Assembly: GCA_017540265.1 (NCBI GenBank)
Contig: JAFYBJ010000064.1
Location: forward strand, 1 to 32,927
DNA length: 32,927 bases
Origin: Lachnospiraceae bacterium
GTDB lineage: Bacteria > Bacillota > Clostridia > Lachnospirales > Lachnospiraceae
Direction: 5' to 3'
A model generated the notes under the pieces. It was given only the letters and a program-made list of their open reading frames with translations. It was not told the origin of the DNA and did not search any database. Position numbers and translations under genes: made by a program. Every line of letters starts with the position of its first letter. Positions within the stretch are counted from its first letter, which is position 1. This document shows positions 1-6,447 of the stretch, piece by piece.

Positions 1-17
1 AAGGAATGATCAGGTAA

Positions 18-143
18 TAATGTCATTCTGAGCGAAGTTAATGTCATTCTAAGCGATGTTAATGTCATTCCTGATGATATTAATGTCATTCTGAGCGAAG
101 TTAATGTCATTCCTGATGATATTAATGTCATTCTGAGCGAAGC
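18..143. repeat. Six tandem 21-bp repeat units
   Basis: Six consecutive 21-bp units start at 18, 39, 60, 81, 102 and 123. All share the core TAATGTCATTC. The second half comes in two versions: CTGAGCGAAGT-like (units 1, 2, 4, 6) and CTGATGATAT-like (units 3, 5). The last unit runs on into GCGAAGAATCTT, which gives the longer repeat GTCATTCTGAGCGAAGCGAAG that I recognise as a repeat scattered through many bacterial genomes. The period is two helical turns. No ORF is needed to explain it, and there are no unique spacers, so it is not CRISPR. Confidence 0.85.
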
Positions 144-167
144 GAAGAATCTTCCCAGCCTAAAAAG

Positions 168-234
168 AAAGATCCTTCACTCCGTTCAGGATGACAGGGG
201 GTAAAGAAAGATCCTTCACTTCGTTCAGGATGAC
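168..234. repeat. Two inverted copies of the same repeat family
   Basis: Two 28-bp copies (168-195 and 207-234) begin AAAGATCCTTCAC and end GTTCAGGATGAC. They differ at one base (ACTCCG versus ACTTCG). Read on the minus strand they start GTCATCCTGAACG, a diverged version of the GTCATTCTGAGCG core of the tandem units at 18-143, so the two blocks face each other as an imperfect inverted repeat and could fold in RNA or single-stranded DNA. What is seen is the sequence relationship; any role as terminator or transposable palindrome is inference. Confidence 0.75.
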
Positions 235-640
235 CTTATGTCTTAATTATATCTGTTGGTAACGATAGTTCATCCATCAGGATTTTCACGTTAAGCATGA
301 GGTACGGTGTTCGGATATACTCGTTTGGAATGCCTTGAAGGATGCCGGACTCTTAGAAGGGGAGCCATCGTCACGTTGGAATACAGAACAAGTATGCCAC
401 GGCGCACGTCTCAGGGTTCATGCAAAGGCGTGGTCTGCGTATCAGGTCGATTTCTATTTCTCGCAGGATGGCATCATTGAAGGCTTCTCCTATTCTGCAA
501 TCGCCAGATCTGGCCGGTCAGGATTAGGAAATGATGAAGAGATCAGCCGTTACTTTGCTTCCAAGATTAGCGGAGCTACCCATGCCAGCGAAATTGGTGA
601 AAGCTGGTGATCCCTGGCGGATCGTGTTATACCACATTCA
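235..640. other. Gene remnant region with no recognisable product
   Basis: Between the repeats and the transposase remnant there is an open frame of 91 codons (335-610, TTG start, no good ribosome binding site). Its product, beginning MKDAGLLEGEPSSRW, matches nothing I recognise. The frame stays open upstream to a stop at 266. It overlaps the start of the transposase remnant in another frame. Most likely it is decayed mobile-element or accessory sequence; I do not call it a gene. Confidence 0.35.
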
Positions 641-941
641 GTTGCTTCTGGAATGCATCTATTATTGTGATGCCGGTTGCCCTTACCAGAAAGGAGCAAT
701 CGAAGTTAATCATGAACTGATCCGCCGGATTCTTCCCAAAGGAACCAGCTTCGACAACCTGACGCAGAAAGATGTGGTCAGGATGATGGATCACATCAAT
801 TCCTACAAAAGGAAAAAGCTGAACGATCGCAGTAATTACGAAACGTTCAGCTTCTACTACGGAGAAGAGGTGTTAAAGCTTCTGGGGTGCACTCCAGTTG
901 CCGCTGAAGACATCTTACTGAAGCCTACTCTTCTCAAATAA
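531..941 (+). pseudogene. IS30-family transposase, C-terminal remnant
   Basis: The reading frame contains the C-terminal part of an IS30-type DDE transposase. From about base 650 it reads YYCDAGCPYQKGAIEVNHEL, then IRRILPKGTSFDNLTQ, HINSYKRKKLNDRS and a FSFYYGEE stretch. In this family the NHELIRR-type motif carries the catalytic glutamate of the DDE triad near the C-terminus and is followed by the LPKGTSF and HINSY blocks. The N-terminal HTH and the two catalytic aspartates are missing, and sequence before about 640 does not resemble the family. A full transposase would be roughly 300-430 aa; about 100 residues are recognisable here. It is a dead fragment marking the left part of an accessory island. 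The exact 5' edge of the homology is uncertain. Confidence 0.8.
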
Positions 942-1181
942 TAATCACGACAAAGCCGCCAACATTGCTTACCCATACTGACCAAAGAAGGGGTGGATTC
1001 TCCGATTACAAAAAAATCGAGAGGGAGTCGACCTCCCTTTAGCGTACCTGTCAAAGTCATCATACACGAAAAGAATGGCTTTGAACAGATTGCATCTCGC
1101 CTTACAAACTGGCATCTCAGATTGCAACTCAGCAAGGAATTCTGCAAGGAATTCTGCAAGAAATCGAATGAAAAAGCTTAA
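942..1181. other. Non-coding stretch with small hairpin and short direct repeats
   Basis: This follows the transposase remnant and probably includes the right end of the old insertion sequence. A 6-bp stem with a 5-nt loop (AGGGAG 1022-1027, CTCCCT 1033-1038) could be a weak terminator. The stretch AAGGAATTCTGC is tandemly repeated around 1135-1160. A 62-codon open frame (993-1181) has no convincing start signal or recognisable product. I could not identify the IS30 terminal inverted repeats. Confidence 0.4.
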
Positions 1182-1202
1182 TCTTGATAAAAGTTAAGAA
1201 AA

Positions 1203-1234
1203 TCTTGACATATATCAAGAGTTCTGCATATAAT
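1203..1234 (+). promoter_or_regulatory. Consensus promoter with palindromic operator
   Basis: A perfect -35 box TTGACA (1205-1210) and a perfect -10 box TATAAT (1229-1234) are separated by 18 bp, upstream of the small HTH gene. The -35 lies inside an inverted repeat TCTTGA-N6-TCAAGA (1203-1208 and 1215-1220). A further half-site TCTTGA is at 1182-1187. This geometry fits an operator for a dimeric Cro/CI-type regulator that blocks its own promoter. The boxes and symmetry are seen; binding by the downstream HTH protein is inference. Confidence 0.7.
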
Positions 1235-1285
1235 TTATCTTGCGTAGCCTTTTTTATTATAGGAAAGTGCGGAAAGGAGGTAGCA

Positions 1286-1513
1286 ATGAATGCGGATGTA
1301 ATTCTAAGCTATAGTAAGCTTTGGAAACTAATGGTTGAAAAAAACATCAACAAAACTCAGCTTCATGAAATGGCACAGATAAGCACAAATGCCGTTGCTA
1401 AGCTTAGTAAGAATGAGCCGGTATCATTGGATACATTAGGAAAGATATGTTATGTGCTGAAGTGTGACATAGGGGATATCATGGAAATTGTAATTGAAAG
1501 GGAGGAATCATAA
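1286..1513 (+). CDS. Small Cro/CI-type HTH regulator (controller-like)
   Basis: A 75-aa protein made almost wholly of one helix-turn-helix domain of the short YozG/Cro-CI kind. The HTH is roughly residues 14-65: LWKLMVEKNINKTQLHEMA, then ISTNAVAKLSKNEPVSLDTL and a KICYVLKCDIGDIMEI tail. The start at ATG 1286 is chosen because AAGGAGG sits just upstream; a longer open frame from 1184 would run through the promoter. It precedes a small gene, a restriction endonuclease and its methyltransferase on the same strand, the position of a controller (C) protein that times restriction after methylation. The palindrome over its own promoter agrees with autoregulation. The DNA-binding fold is clear; the controller role is inference. 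Confidence 0.8.
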   Translation: MNADVILSYSKLWKLMVEKNINKTQLHEMAQISTNAVAKLSKNEPVSLDTLGKICYVLKCDIGDIMEIVIEREES

Positions 1514-1689
1514 TGAGTGGCGAAAAAACAAAATGGGCTATAACAGTAGCAAAAAGCGGGGTTTTAGAAATTGAAGCTGATTCAGAAGAGGAAGCAATGA
1601 AAGTGGTGGAAGACAAACCGCTGACAACATGGATTCAATGGGAAGATTCATGGAACATTGTTGATATTGACAAGGTTGTAAATGAGTGA
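1513..1689 (+). CDS. 58-aa protein in R-M cassette (possible DpnD/PcfM-like)
   Basis: A small acidic protein beginning MSGEKTKWAITVAKSG. Its ATG overlaps the regulator's TAA by one base (TAATG), and GGGAGGA lies upstream, so the two are translationally coupled. The pattern W-x-ITV...LEIEADSEEEAMKVV, a beta strand followed by a helix holding the SEEEA motif, recalls the DpnD/PcfM-like small proteins, one of which lies in the pneumococcal DpnI cassette. That likeness is from memory and unverified. No catalytic residues or membrane segment are visible. Its place between controller and endonuclease suggests a job in the R-M cassette, but its function is unknown. Confidence 0.6.
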   Translation: MSGEKTKWAITVAKSGVLEIEADSEEEAMKVVEDKPLTTWIQWEDSWNIVDIDKVVNE

Positions 1690-1757
1690 AAATGCTTTAA
1701 ATCATGTGGGATTTATGATAAAACAATAGGTTAATAAATTAGGAGAGGTGGTAAGCG

Positions 1758-2411
1758 ATGAAAACATTAGAAATCGATGATTTAAAGCGCGAAGCGAAGA
1801 TCTTTTGTGAGTTTATGTGCAAGGAAAAACATAGCAGTTTGATAGGTGTGACCGATGGAAAAGCTGTCGGCACATATGTTGAGCATCGTTTTCAAGAGTA
1901 TTTGAGAGAGAATTATAAACTTGAAATTGGTAGTAGTGCAAAGGGAATTGATCTGCCTGGGGACAATATTCAAACTGATATCAAGGTTACAAGTATAGTT
2001 CAGCCGCAGAGTAGTTGTCCGTTTAAAAATGCACGGCAGAAGATATTTGGTTTGGGATATAATTTGCTTGTCTTTGTTTATGATAAGAAGGATACTGCTA
2101 ATAGTTGTACCCTTGACTTCAAATACTGTACTTTCATAGATAAATCACGAACAGCTGATTTTACTATTACAAAGCGGTTACGTGAAATGGTTGATGATGG
2201 AGCAAACAAAGAGGATATCATCGGATTCTTGATTGATAAAAATGTACCAGGTGATGAGATAGTTTACAGTGACCTTGCGGATGAAATACTAGAGCATAAA
2301 CCCGAGCAGGGATATTTGACTATAAGTAATGCCCTACAGTGGAGATTACAGTATGCGAGAGTAATAGCACTTGATAATAAAGTAAATGGGGTTCTTAATT
2401 ATGAATGGTAA
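1758..2411 (+). CDS. Type II restriction endonuclease, PD-(D/E)XK fold
   Basis: A 217-aa protein predicted to cut DNA at the site protected by the methyltransferase encoded next. The core PD-(D/E)XK signature is visible: E42 in a VEHRF helix, acidic D65 and D69 in GIDLPGDNIQ, then D74-I-K76 at the end of a strand, followed by QSSCPFKNARQKIFGLGYN and a hydrophobic strand LLVFVYD. This arrangement is typical of short Type II endonucleases. The start ATG 1758 has a good AGGAGAGGTGG site. The 3' end overlaps the methyltransferase start by 11 bp, and base composition is AT-rich like its neighbours. I cannot name the recognition site. The fold is well supported; the exact family is not. Confidence 0.75.
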   Translation: MKTLEIDDLKREAKIFCEFMCKEKHSSLIGVTDGKAVGTYVEHRFQEYLRENYKLEIGSSAKGIDLPGDNIQTDIKVTSIVQPQSSCPFKNARQKIFGLGYNLLVFVYDKKDTANSCTLDFKYCTFIDKSRTADFTITKRLREMVDDGANKEDIIGFLIDKNVPGDEIVYSDLADEILEHKPEQGYLTISNALQWRLQYARVIALDNKVNGVLNYEW

Positions 2412-3912
2412 TGAACTGAAGAAGGAGTTCGGTGATTATCAAACCCCTGAGGATTTTGCTTGTGCAGTTTGTGAATATTTGTGTAACGATCTTAATATCC
2501 AACCTAAGTATATAATTGAACCTACGGCAGGAATTGGTAATTTTATAAAGGCTTCTTTAAAAACCTTTGTTGATAGTGAATCAATTGTTGGAATTGAGGT
2601 TAATGAAGAATACTGCGATATATGTAGATCATCTATTCCATCTAACAAGGTAAAGATAGAGTGCAGTAATTTTTTTGGGTATGATTTATCTGATTTCGCA
2701 AAGTATGGGGATCAAACACTTGTTGTTGGAAATCCGCCATGGGCGACTAATTCCGAACTGAATTTTAACTTGCCTGAAAAGGTAAATTTTAAAAGATTGT
2801 CCGGTACAGATGCTATCACCGGTGCTAGTAATTTTGATATTTGTGAGTACATCATTTTGCAGCTTATTGATGCGTTTAAAGATACTAACGCTATAATTGC
2901 AATGCTCTGCAAAACATCAGTTGCGCGGAATGTTTTACAAGAATTAAATAGAACTAAGACAAAAGCAGAATATGTCAAAATGGTAAACTTTAATTCTGCT
3001 AAAGTTTTTGGCATTAGCGCATCTGCATGTCTGTTAGTAGTAAAGCTATCAGATATAATTGATAACGCTAGTGTTTGTGAGGTTTCTGAATTCGAGAATC
3101 CCACAGTGATTGTAAGCAAGATCAAGTGTGAGAATGGTGTTCTTTCATCTGCAATTGACGGAGTAAAAAACCTTGAAGGAAATTGTCAATGCGAGTGGAG
3201 GCAAGGCGTTAAGCATGATTGTTCAAGCATTATGGAATTGGAAATGCTTGGAGGAGGGAAGTATAAAAACAAAAAGAAAGAAGAAGTTGAACTAGAGGAA
3301 ACGCTTGTTTTTCCATTGATGAAAAGCAGTAGTTTTAAGCAGCCAATCATATGCGAAGGCTTCAAAAAATATGTAATAGTCACACAAAAAAAAGCCAGAG
3401 AAGACACTTCTTATATCGAACAATTAGCACCGCATACATGGCACTATCTAATTTCAAACAAAGAGTTATTTGACGGAAGAAAAAGCTCAATATATAATGG
3501 CGCCCCCGCGTTTAGCATGTTTGGAGTGGGTGACTATTCGTATGCAAAATACAAAGTAGGCATTTCGGGATTTTATAAGAAACCGTTGTTCACGCTGCTG
3601 TATAATGCTGATGAGATAGATCATCCAATTATGTTAGATGATACAACGTATTTTCTTTCATTCGACACATATGATGAAGCATATGTGTGTATGGTTTTGT
3701 TAAATTGTGAATCGGTTCAAGATTTTTTATTTTCAATCTCTTTCAAGGATGCAAAAAGACCATATACAAAAAAAGTATTACAGAGATTGGATTTAAAAAA
3801 GTGTTTTAAAGAGATTACAATAGACGAACTTAAGGAGACGGAAAAACGATTAGAATTAAAGCCATATATCACAGAGAGCATGTATGTAGAGCTTAAAGAA
3901 CACGTTAGTTAA
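2401..3912 (+). CDS. N6-adenine DNA methyltransferase of Type II R-M system
   Basis: A 503-aa DNA methyltransferase. Near the N-terminus, GDYQTPEDFA is followed by the AdoMet-binding motif I, PTAGIGNF (residues 41-48), an acidic residue ending the next strand (GIEVNEEY) and the catalytic motif IV NPPW (111-114), which marks amino-methyltransferases acting on adenine N6. The order I, IV, then a long C-terminal half that would be the target-recognition region fits the gamma class. ATG 2401 is preferred over ATG 2386 because GGGG lies 8 bases upstream and the homologous-looking N-terminus starts here. The start is inside the endonuclease gene, so translation is coupled. The protein would protect host DNA; specificity cannot be read from sequence alone. 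Confidence 0.85.
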   Translation: MNGNELKKEFGDYQTPEDFACAVCEYLCNDLNIQPKYIIEPTAGIGNFIKASLKTFVDSESIVGIEVNEEYCDICRSSIPSNKVKIECSNFFGYDLSDFAKYGDQTLVVGNPPWATNSELNFNLPEKVNFKRLSGTDAITGASNFDICEYIILQLIDAFKDTNAIIAMLCKTSVARNVLQELNRTKTKAEYVKMVNFNSAKVFGISASACLLVVKLSDIIDNASVCEVSEFENPTVIVSKIKCENGVLSSAIDGVKNLEGNCQCEWRQGVKHDCSSIMELEMLGGGKYKNKKKEEVELEETLVFPLMKSSSFKQPIICEGFKKYVIVTQKKAREDTSYIEQLAPHTWHYLISNKELFDGRKSSIYNGAPAFSMFGVGDYSYAKYKVGISGFYKKPLFTLLYNADEIDHPIMLDDTTYFLSFDTYDEAYVCMVLLNCESVQDFLFSISFKDAKRPYTKKVLQRLDLKKCFKEITIDELKETEKRLELKPYITESMYVELKEHVS

Positions 3913-3935
3913 AAGTAAATCATTATCATGTACCC

Positions 3936-3979
3936 AAGGTGGCATGGAATCTGAAAGGAGACCATGACCACCTTTTTTT
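3936..3979 (+). terminator. Rho-independent terminator after the methyltransferase
   Basis: AAGGTGGCATGG (3936-3947) pairs with CCATGACCACCTT (3962-3974) with one bulged base, and the right arm runs into seven Ts. This is a good intrinsic terminator 24 bases after the methyltransferase stop. The heptamer TACCCAA lies on both sides (3931-3937 and 3981-3987). Confidence 0.75.
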
Positions 3980-4005
3980 ATACCCAAAAGAAAGGAGATT
4001 TCAAA

Positions 4006-4152
4006 ATGGAACAGCAACAGATTTCACCCAAAAAACAGAAGGCATTGGAGAAGGTGAAGCGAGCCAATACGGAGCTTGCCAAGGTAGTGCGTGAGGAGAC
4101 TGATCCGAGTGATGTGGAAAGAGAGGTGCCAGTATGGCTGTTAAAAGCTTAA
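4006..4152 (+). CDS. 48-aa charged protein upstream of relaxase remnant
   Basis: A short lysine- and glutamate-rich, probably helical protein starting MEQQQISPKKQKALEK and ending VPVWLLKA. A strong AAAGGAG site lies 6-7 bases before ATG 4006. It overlaps the start of the truncated relaxase gene by 19 bp in a different frame, so the two were an operon of an integrated mobilizable element. Small accessory proteins are common just before MobA/MobL-type relaxases, but I do not recognise this one. It may be the only intact gene left of that element. Confidence 0.55.
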   Translation: MEQQQISPKKQKALEKVKRANTELAKVVREETDPSDVEREVPVWLLKA

Positions 4153-4391
4153 GCACCCGTGCCAAGATATGTGGCAGAAGTGCAAAATGCAAGGGCGGTC
4201 ATTCTGCTGTTGAGCAATCGGGTTATATCAGCCGAGAGAAGATGTATTCCGAGTTTGACGGAAAGACCTACTTTGATGTCGCAAATTGCGATATCAAAGT
4301 GAATAATACAAAAAGTACTGATAGTGGGACAATCTATATCTTGGAAGGATATTTGAGGCATTATACAAGAAAAAGTACAAGATACTATTGA
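4134..4391 (+). pseudogene. MobA/MobL-type relaxase, 5' fragment
   Basis: The first 47 or so residues look like the N-terminus of a mobilization relaxase: MAVKSLSTRAKICGRSAKCK then GGHSAVEQSGYISREKMYS and FDGKTYF. In such proteins a G(G/R)SA...YR/SREK block followed by a D-G-type turn begins the nickase domain. Resemblance stops at about base 4272, exactly where a 29-bp palindrome starts, and the rest of the frame (to 4391) reads as low-information sequence. The histidine triad and the rest of the 400-plus-residue protein are absent. GAGAGG upstream of ATG 4134 is a plausible ribosome binding site. This is the scar of an integrated mobilizable element or ICE. Confidence 0.7.
4271..4299. repeat. 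29-bp near-perfect palindrome at relaxase breakpoint
   Basis: Two 14-bp arms around a single central A: left arm CTTTGATGTCGCAA, right arm TTGCGATATCAAAG, with one mismatch. It lies exactly where resemblance of the relaxase gene to its family ends. It could be an element end, a recombination site, or a regulatory palindrome. The symmetry is seen directly; the function is not known. Confidence 0.8.
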
Positions 4392-4472
4392 CAATTAGCA
4401 ACAGGTGAAACAACAAAGTCTCTTGCAGATATCATAAATGGAAAAATGACTGCGGGGAATGCTATATCTTAG
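4392..4472 (+). other. Short coding-like remnant
   Basis: In the same frame as the relaxase fragment, past its TGA, 26 sense codons give QLATGETTKSLADIINGKM followed by TAGNAIS and a TAG stop. A one-base shift upstream gives IIQEKVQDTIDN leading into it, so this looks like the frameshifted 3' end of a decayed gene. I do not recognise the family. The stretch 4300-4391 holds nothing else I can name. Confidence 0.3.
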
Positions 4473-4496
4473 GCAATGAACCGGTAAGTTTTTCGC

Positions 4497-4525
4497 TTGA
4501 CACCTGTAAGCGCTTTCAATAGAAT
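4497..4525 (+). promoter_or_regulatory. kduI promoter with catabolite-responsive element (cre)
   Basis: A perfect -35 TTGACA (4497-4502), a 17-bp spacer and a -10 TAGAAT (4520-4525). The spacer contains TGTAAGCGCTTTCA (4505-4518), which fits the Gram-positive cre consensus TGWAANCGNTNWCA at every position. A CcpA-type or other LacI-family repressor bound there would cover the RNA polymerase site, so kduI is predicted to be repressed on preferred sugars. The boxes are seen; which protein binds is inference. Confidence 0.8.
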
Positions 4526-4591
4526 TAAGGGTGATTCTTTTTTAATAATAACACATAAAAACAATATGAAAGAAATAAGGAGGATATTTTT

Positions 4592-5455
4592 ATGGAACTT
4601 CGTACAGCCAGCAGCCCTAAGGATGTAAAGCACTATACGACAGAGAGACTGCGTGAGGAATTTCTTGTTGAGAAGGTTTTCTTTGAGGATGAGATAAAGC
4701 TTGTTTACAGCCACATAGACCGTATAATCTTCGGCGGCGCAATGCCTGTAGACAGGGAGCTTAAGCTGGAAGCCGGAGATGAATTAAGAGCGAAGTATTT
4801 CCTTGAGAGAAGAGAGCTTGGCATCATAAACATAGGCGGAGATGGTAAGGTTGTCGTGGACGGAAAGGAATATACAGTGATCGCCCGTGACGGAATGTAT
4901 ATAGGAATGGGTTCAAAAGATATCTCCTTTAAGAGCGATGATCCGAAGAATCCCGCAAAGTTCTATATAAACAGCGCTCCTGCCCACAGGACCTGTCCTA
5001 CTGTCCTTATAAAGAGAGAAGGAACAGCCGGTGAGGGTGAAGTGGTGATAAAGCCTGAGAATAAGAAGGAGCTTGGATGCCTTGAGGATTCAAACCATCG
5101 TACCATAAATAAATACATCCTTCCCGGACAGGTTGAAAGCTGCCAGCTTGAGATGGGACTTACGCACCTTGAGCCGGGCTCTGTATGGAACACCATGCCC
5201 AGCCATACACATGACAGACGTATGGAAGTTTATATGTATTTTGATCTTCCCGAGGATGCTTTTGTCAGCCATTTTATGGGTGAACCTACACAGACAAGAC
5301 ATATCATCATGCGCAACGAGCAGGCGGTGATATCACCCAGCTGGTCCATTCATTCCGGTTGCGGTTCCAGAAACTATACTTTTATCTGGGGCATGGTAGG
5401 TGAGAACCAGGATTTCGACGATATGGATGATGTGAGGATGCAGGATCTGCTGTAA
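4592..5455 (+). CDS. kduI: 5-keto-4-deoxyuronate isomerase (KduI)
   Basis: A 287-aa cupin-fold zinc enzyme that converts 5-keto-4-deoxyuronate to 2,5-diketo-3-deoxygluconate in the breakdown of pectin and other uronate polymers; cytoplasmic. The family hallmark metal site is visible: H205 and H207 in PSHTHDRRMEVYMYFDL, E212, and H254 in SWSIHSGCGS. Length and the N-terminal MELRTASSPKDVKHYTTERL match full-length KduI. ATG 4592 has AGGAGG 9-10 bases upstream. It is preceded by a cre-containing promoter and is followed after 11 bases by prmA, so that housekeeping gene may be partly driven by a sugar-controlled promoter. No kduD or other uronate gene is in the window. Confidence 0.95.
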   Translation: MELRTASSPKDVKHYTTERLREEFLVEKVFFEDEIKLVYSHIDRIIFGGAMPVDRELKLEAGDELRAKYFLERRELGIINIGGDGKVVVDGKEYTVIARDGMYIGMGSKDISFKSDDPKNPAKFYINSAPAHRTCPTVLIKREGTAGEGEVVIKPENKKELGCLEDSNHRTINKYILPGQVESCQLEMGLTHLEPGSVWNTMPSHTHDRRMEVYMYFDLPEDAFVSHFMGEPTQTRHIIMRNEQAVISPSWSIHSGCGSRNYTFIWGMVGENQDFDDMDDVRMQDLL

Positions 5456-5466
5456 GGGAGAAAACC

Positions 5467-6447
5467 ATGAAGTGGTTTAAATTCAGTATAGAGACTACTG
5501 AAGAAGCTGAGGATATACTTATCTCCGACCTTTATGACTGCGGGCTTGAAGGTGCGCAGATAGAGGATAAGAGACCGCTTACCGCGCTTGAGAAGGAGCA
5601 GATGTTCGTTGACATACTGCCTGAGACAGAGCCGGATGACGGAACGGCTGTACTTAGCTTCTTTAAGGAAGTCCCGGAGGATCCCGATAAGAAGCAGCAG
5701 CTAAAGGATGAAACCAAAGCTCTTATAGAGCAGATCCTTGAAGAGGATTCTGCTTTTGTCGATACAGGAAGCGGGAAGATCACTGTTTCCGAGACAGAGG
5801 ACATAGACTGGATAAACAATTGGAAGAAATATTTCCACCAGTTTTATATCGATGACATACTGGTGATCCCTTCCTGGGAAGCTGTGAAGGCGGAAGATGC
5901 AGAAAAAATAGTTCTGCATATCGATCCCGGGACTGCTTTCGGCACGGGTATGCATGAGACCACGCAGCTCTGCATCAGGGAGCTGCGTAAGTATGTTTCT
6001 TCTGAAACCAGGCTTTTGGATGTGGGAACGGGAAGCGGCATACTGGGTATACTTTCACTTATGTTCGGAGCTGCGTCGGTTACGGGAACAGATCTGGATC
6101 CATGCGCCGTGGAAGCCGTGGCGGACAATCTTAAACAAAACGGCATAGATCCTGCAGGCTTTAAGCTTATCATCGGAAATGTGATAGGTGATGAGGAGAT
6201 ATGCAGGGAAGTTCTTGAAACAGAGCCTGCCTATGATATCGTAACTGCGAATATCCTTGCGGATGTGCTTGTCCCTCTTACTCCGGTGGTGCCCCGCTTT
6301 ATTAAAAAAGGCGGAATATACATAACTTCCGGCATCATAGAAGGTAAGGAAGGGCTGGTTGCAAAGACCATGGAGGAGAACGGATTTGAAGTGCTCTCGA
6401 TAAGAGAGCAGGGAGAATGGAGATCCGTTACCGGAAAGAGGCTCTGA
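5467..6447 (+). CDS. prmA: Ribosomal protein L11 methyltransferase (PrmA)
   Basis: A 326-aa AdoMet-dependent enzyme that trimethylates lysines and the N-terminus of ribosomal protein L11. An N-terminal substrate-binding domain (about 1-110) leads to the linker DWINNWKKYFHQF, then the PrmA signature DPGTAFGTGMHETT (153-166), motif I LDVGTGSGILG (184-194) and the NILADVL catalytic loop motif. ATG 5467 has GGGAG upstream. The stop codon overlaps the rsmE start as TGATG, so two ribosome-modifying methyltransferases are translationally coupled. This pairing is common in Firmicutes. Nothing in the sequence is unusual. Confidence 0.95.
   Translation: MKWFKFSIETTEEAEDILISDLYDCGLEGAQIEDKRPLTALEKEQMFVDILPETEPDDGTAVLSFFKEVPEDPDKKQQLKDETKALIEQILEEDSAFVDTGSGKITVSETEDIDWINNWKKYFHQFYIDDILVIPSWEAVKAEDAEKIVLHIDPGTAFGTGMHETTQLCIRELRKYVSSETRLLDVGTGSGILGILSLMFGAASVTGTDLDPCAVEAVADNLKQNGIDPAGFKLIIGNVIGDEEICREVLETEPAYDIVTANILADVLVPLTPVVPRFIKKGGIYITSGIIEGKEGLVAKTMEENGFEVLSIREQGEWRSVTGKRL

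Noticed and set aside
18-143. Possible CRISPR array
   Set aside because: The units are contiguous with no unique spacers, and no cas genes are present.
335-610. Open frame of 91 codons as a gene
   Set aside because: TTG start with no ribosome binding site, no recognisable product, and overlap with the transposase remnant.
993-1181. Open frame of 62 codons after the transposase remnant
   Set aside because: Composition is repeat-derived (FCKEFCK from a short DNA repeat), and there is no family or start signal.
1184-1285. Longer N-terminus for the HTH regulator
   Set aside because: It would translate through the promoter boxes; AAGGAGG supports ATG 1286.
4392-4591. tRNA gene or attachment site next to kduI
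   Set aside because: No cloverleaf or T-loop sequence was seen, so island integration at a tRNA is not supported here.
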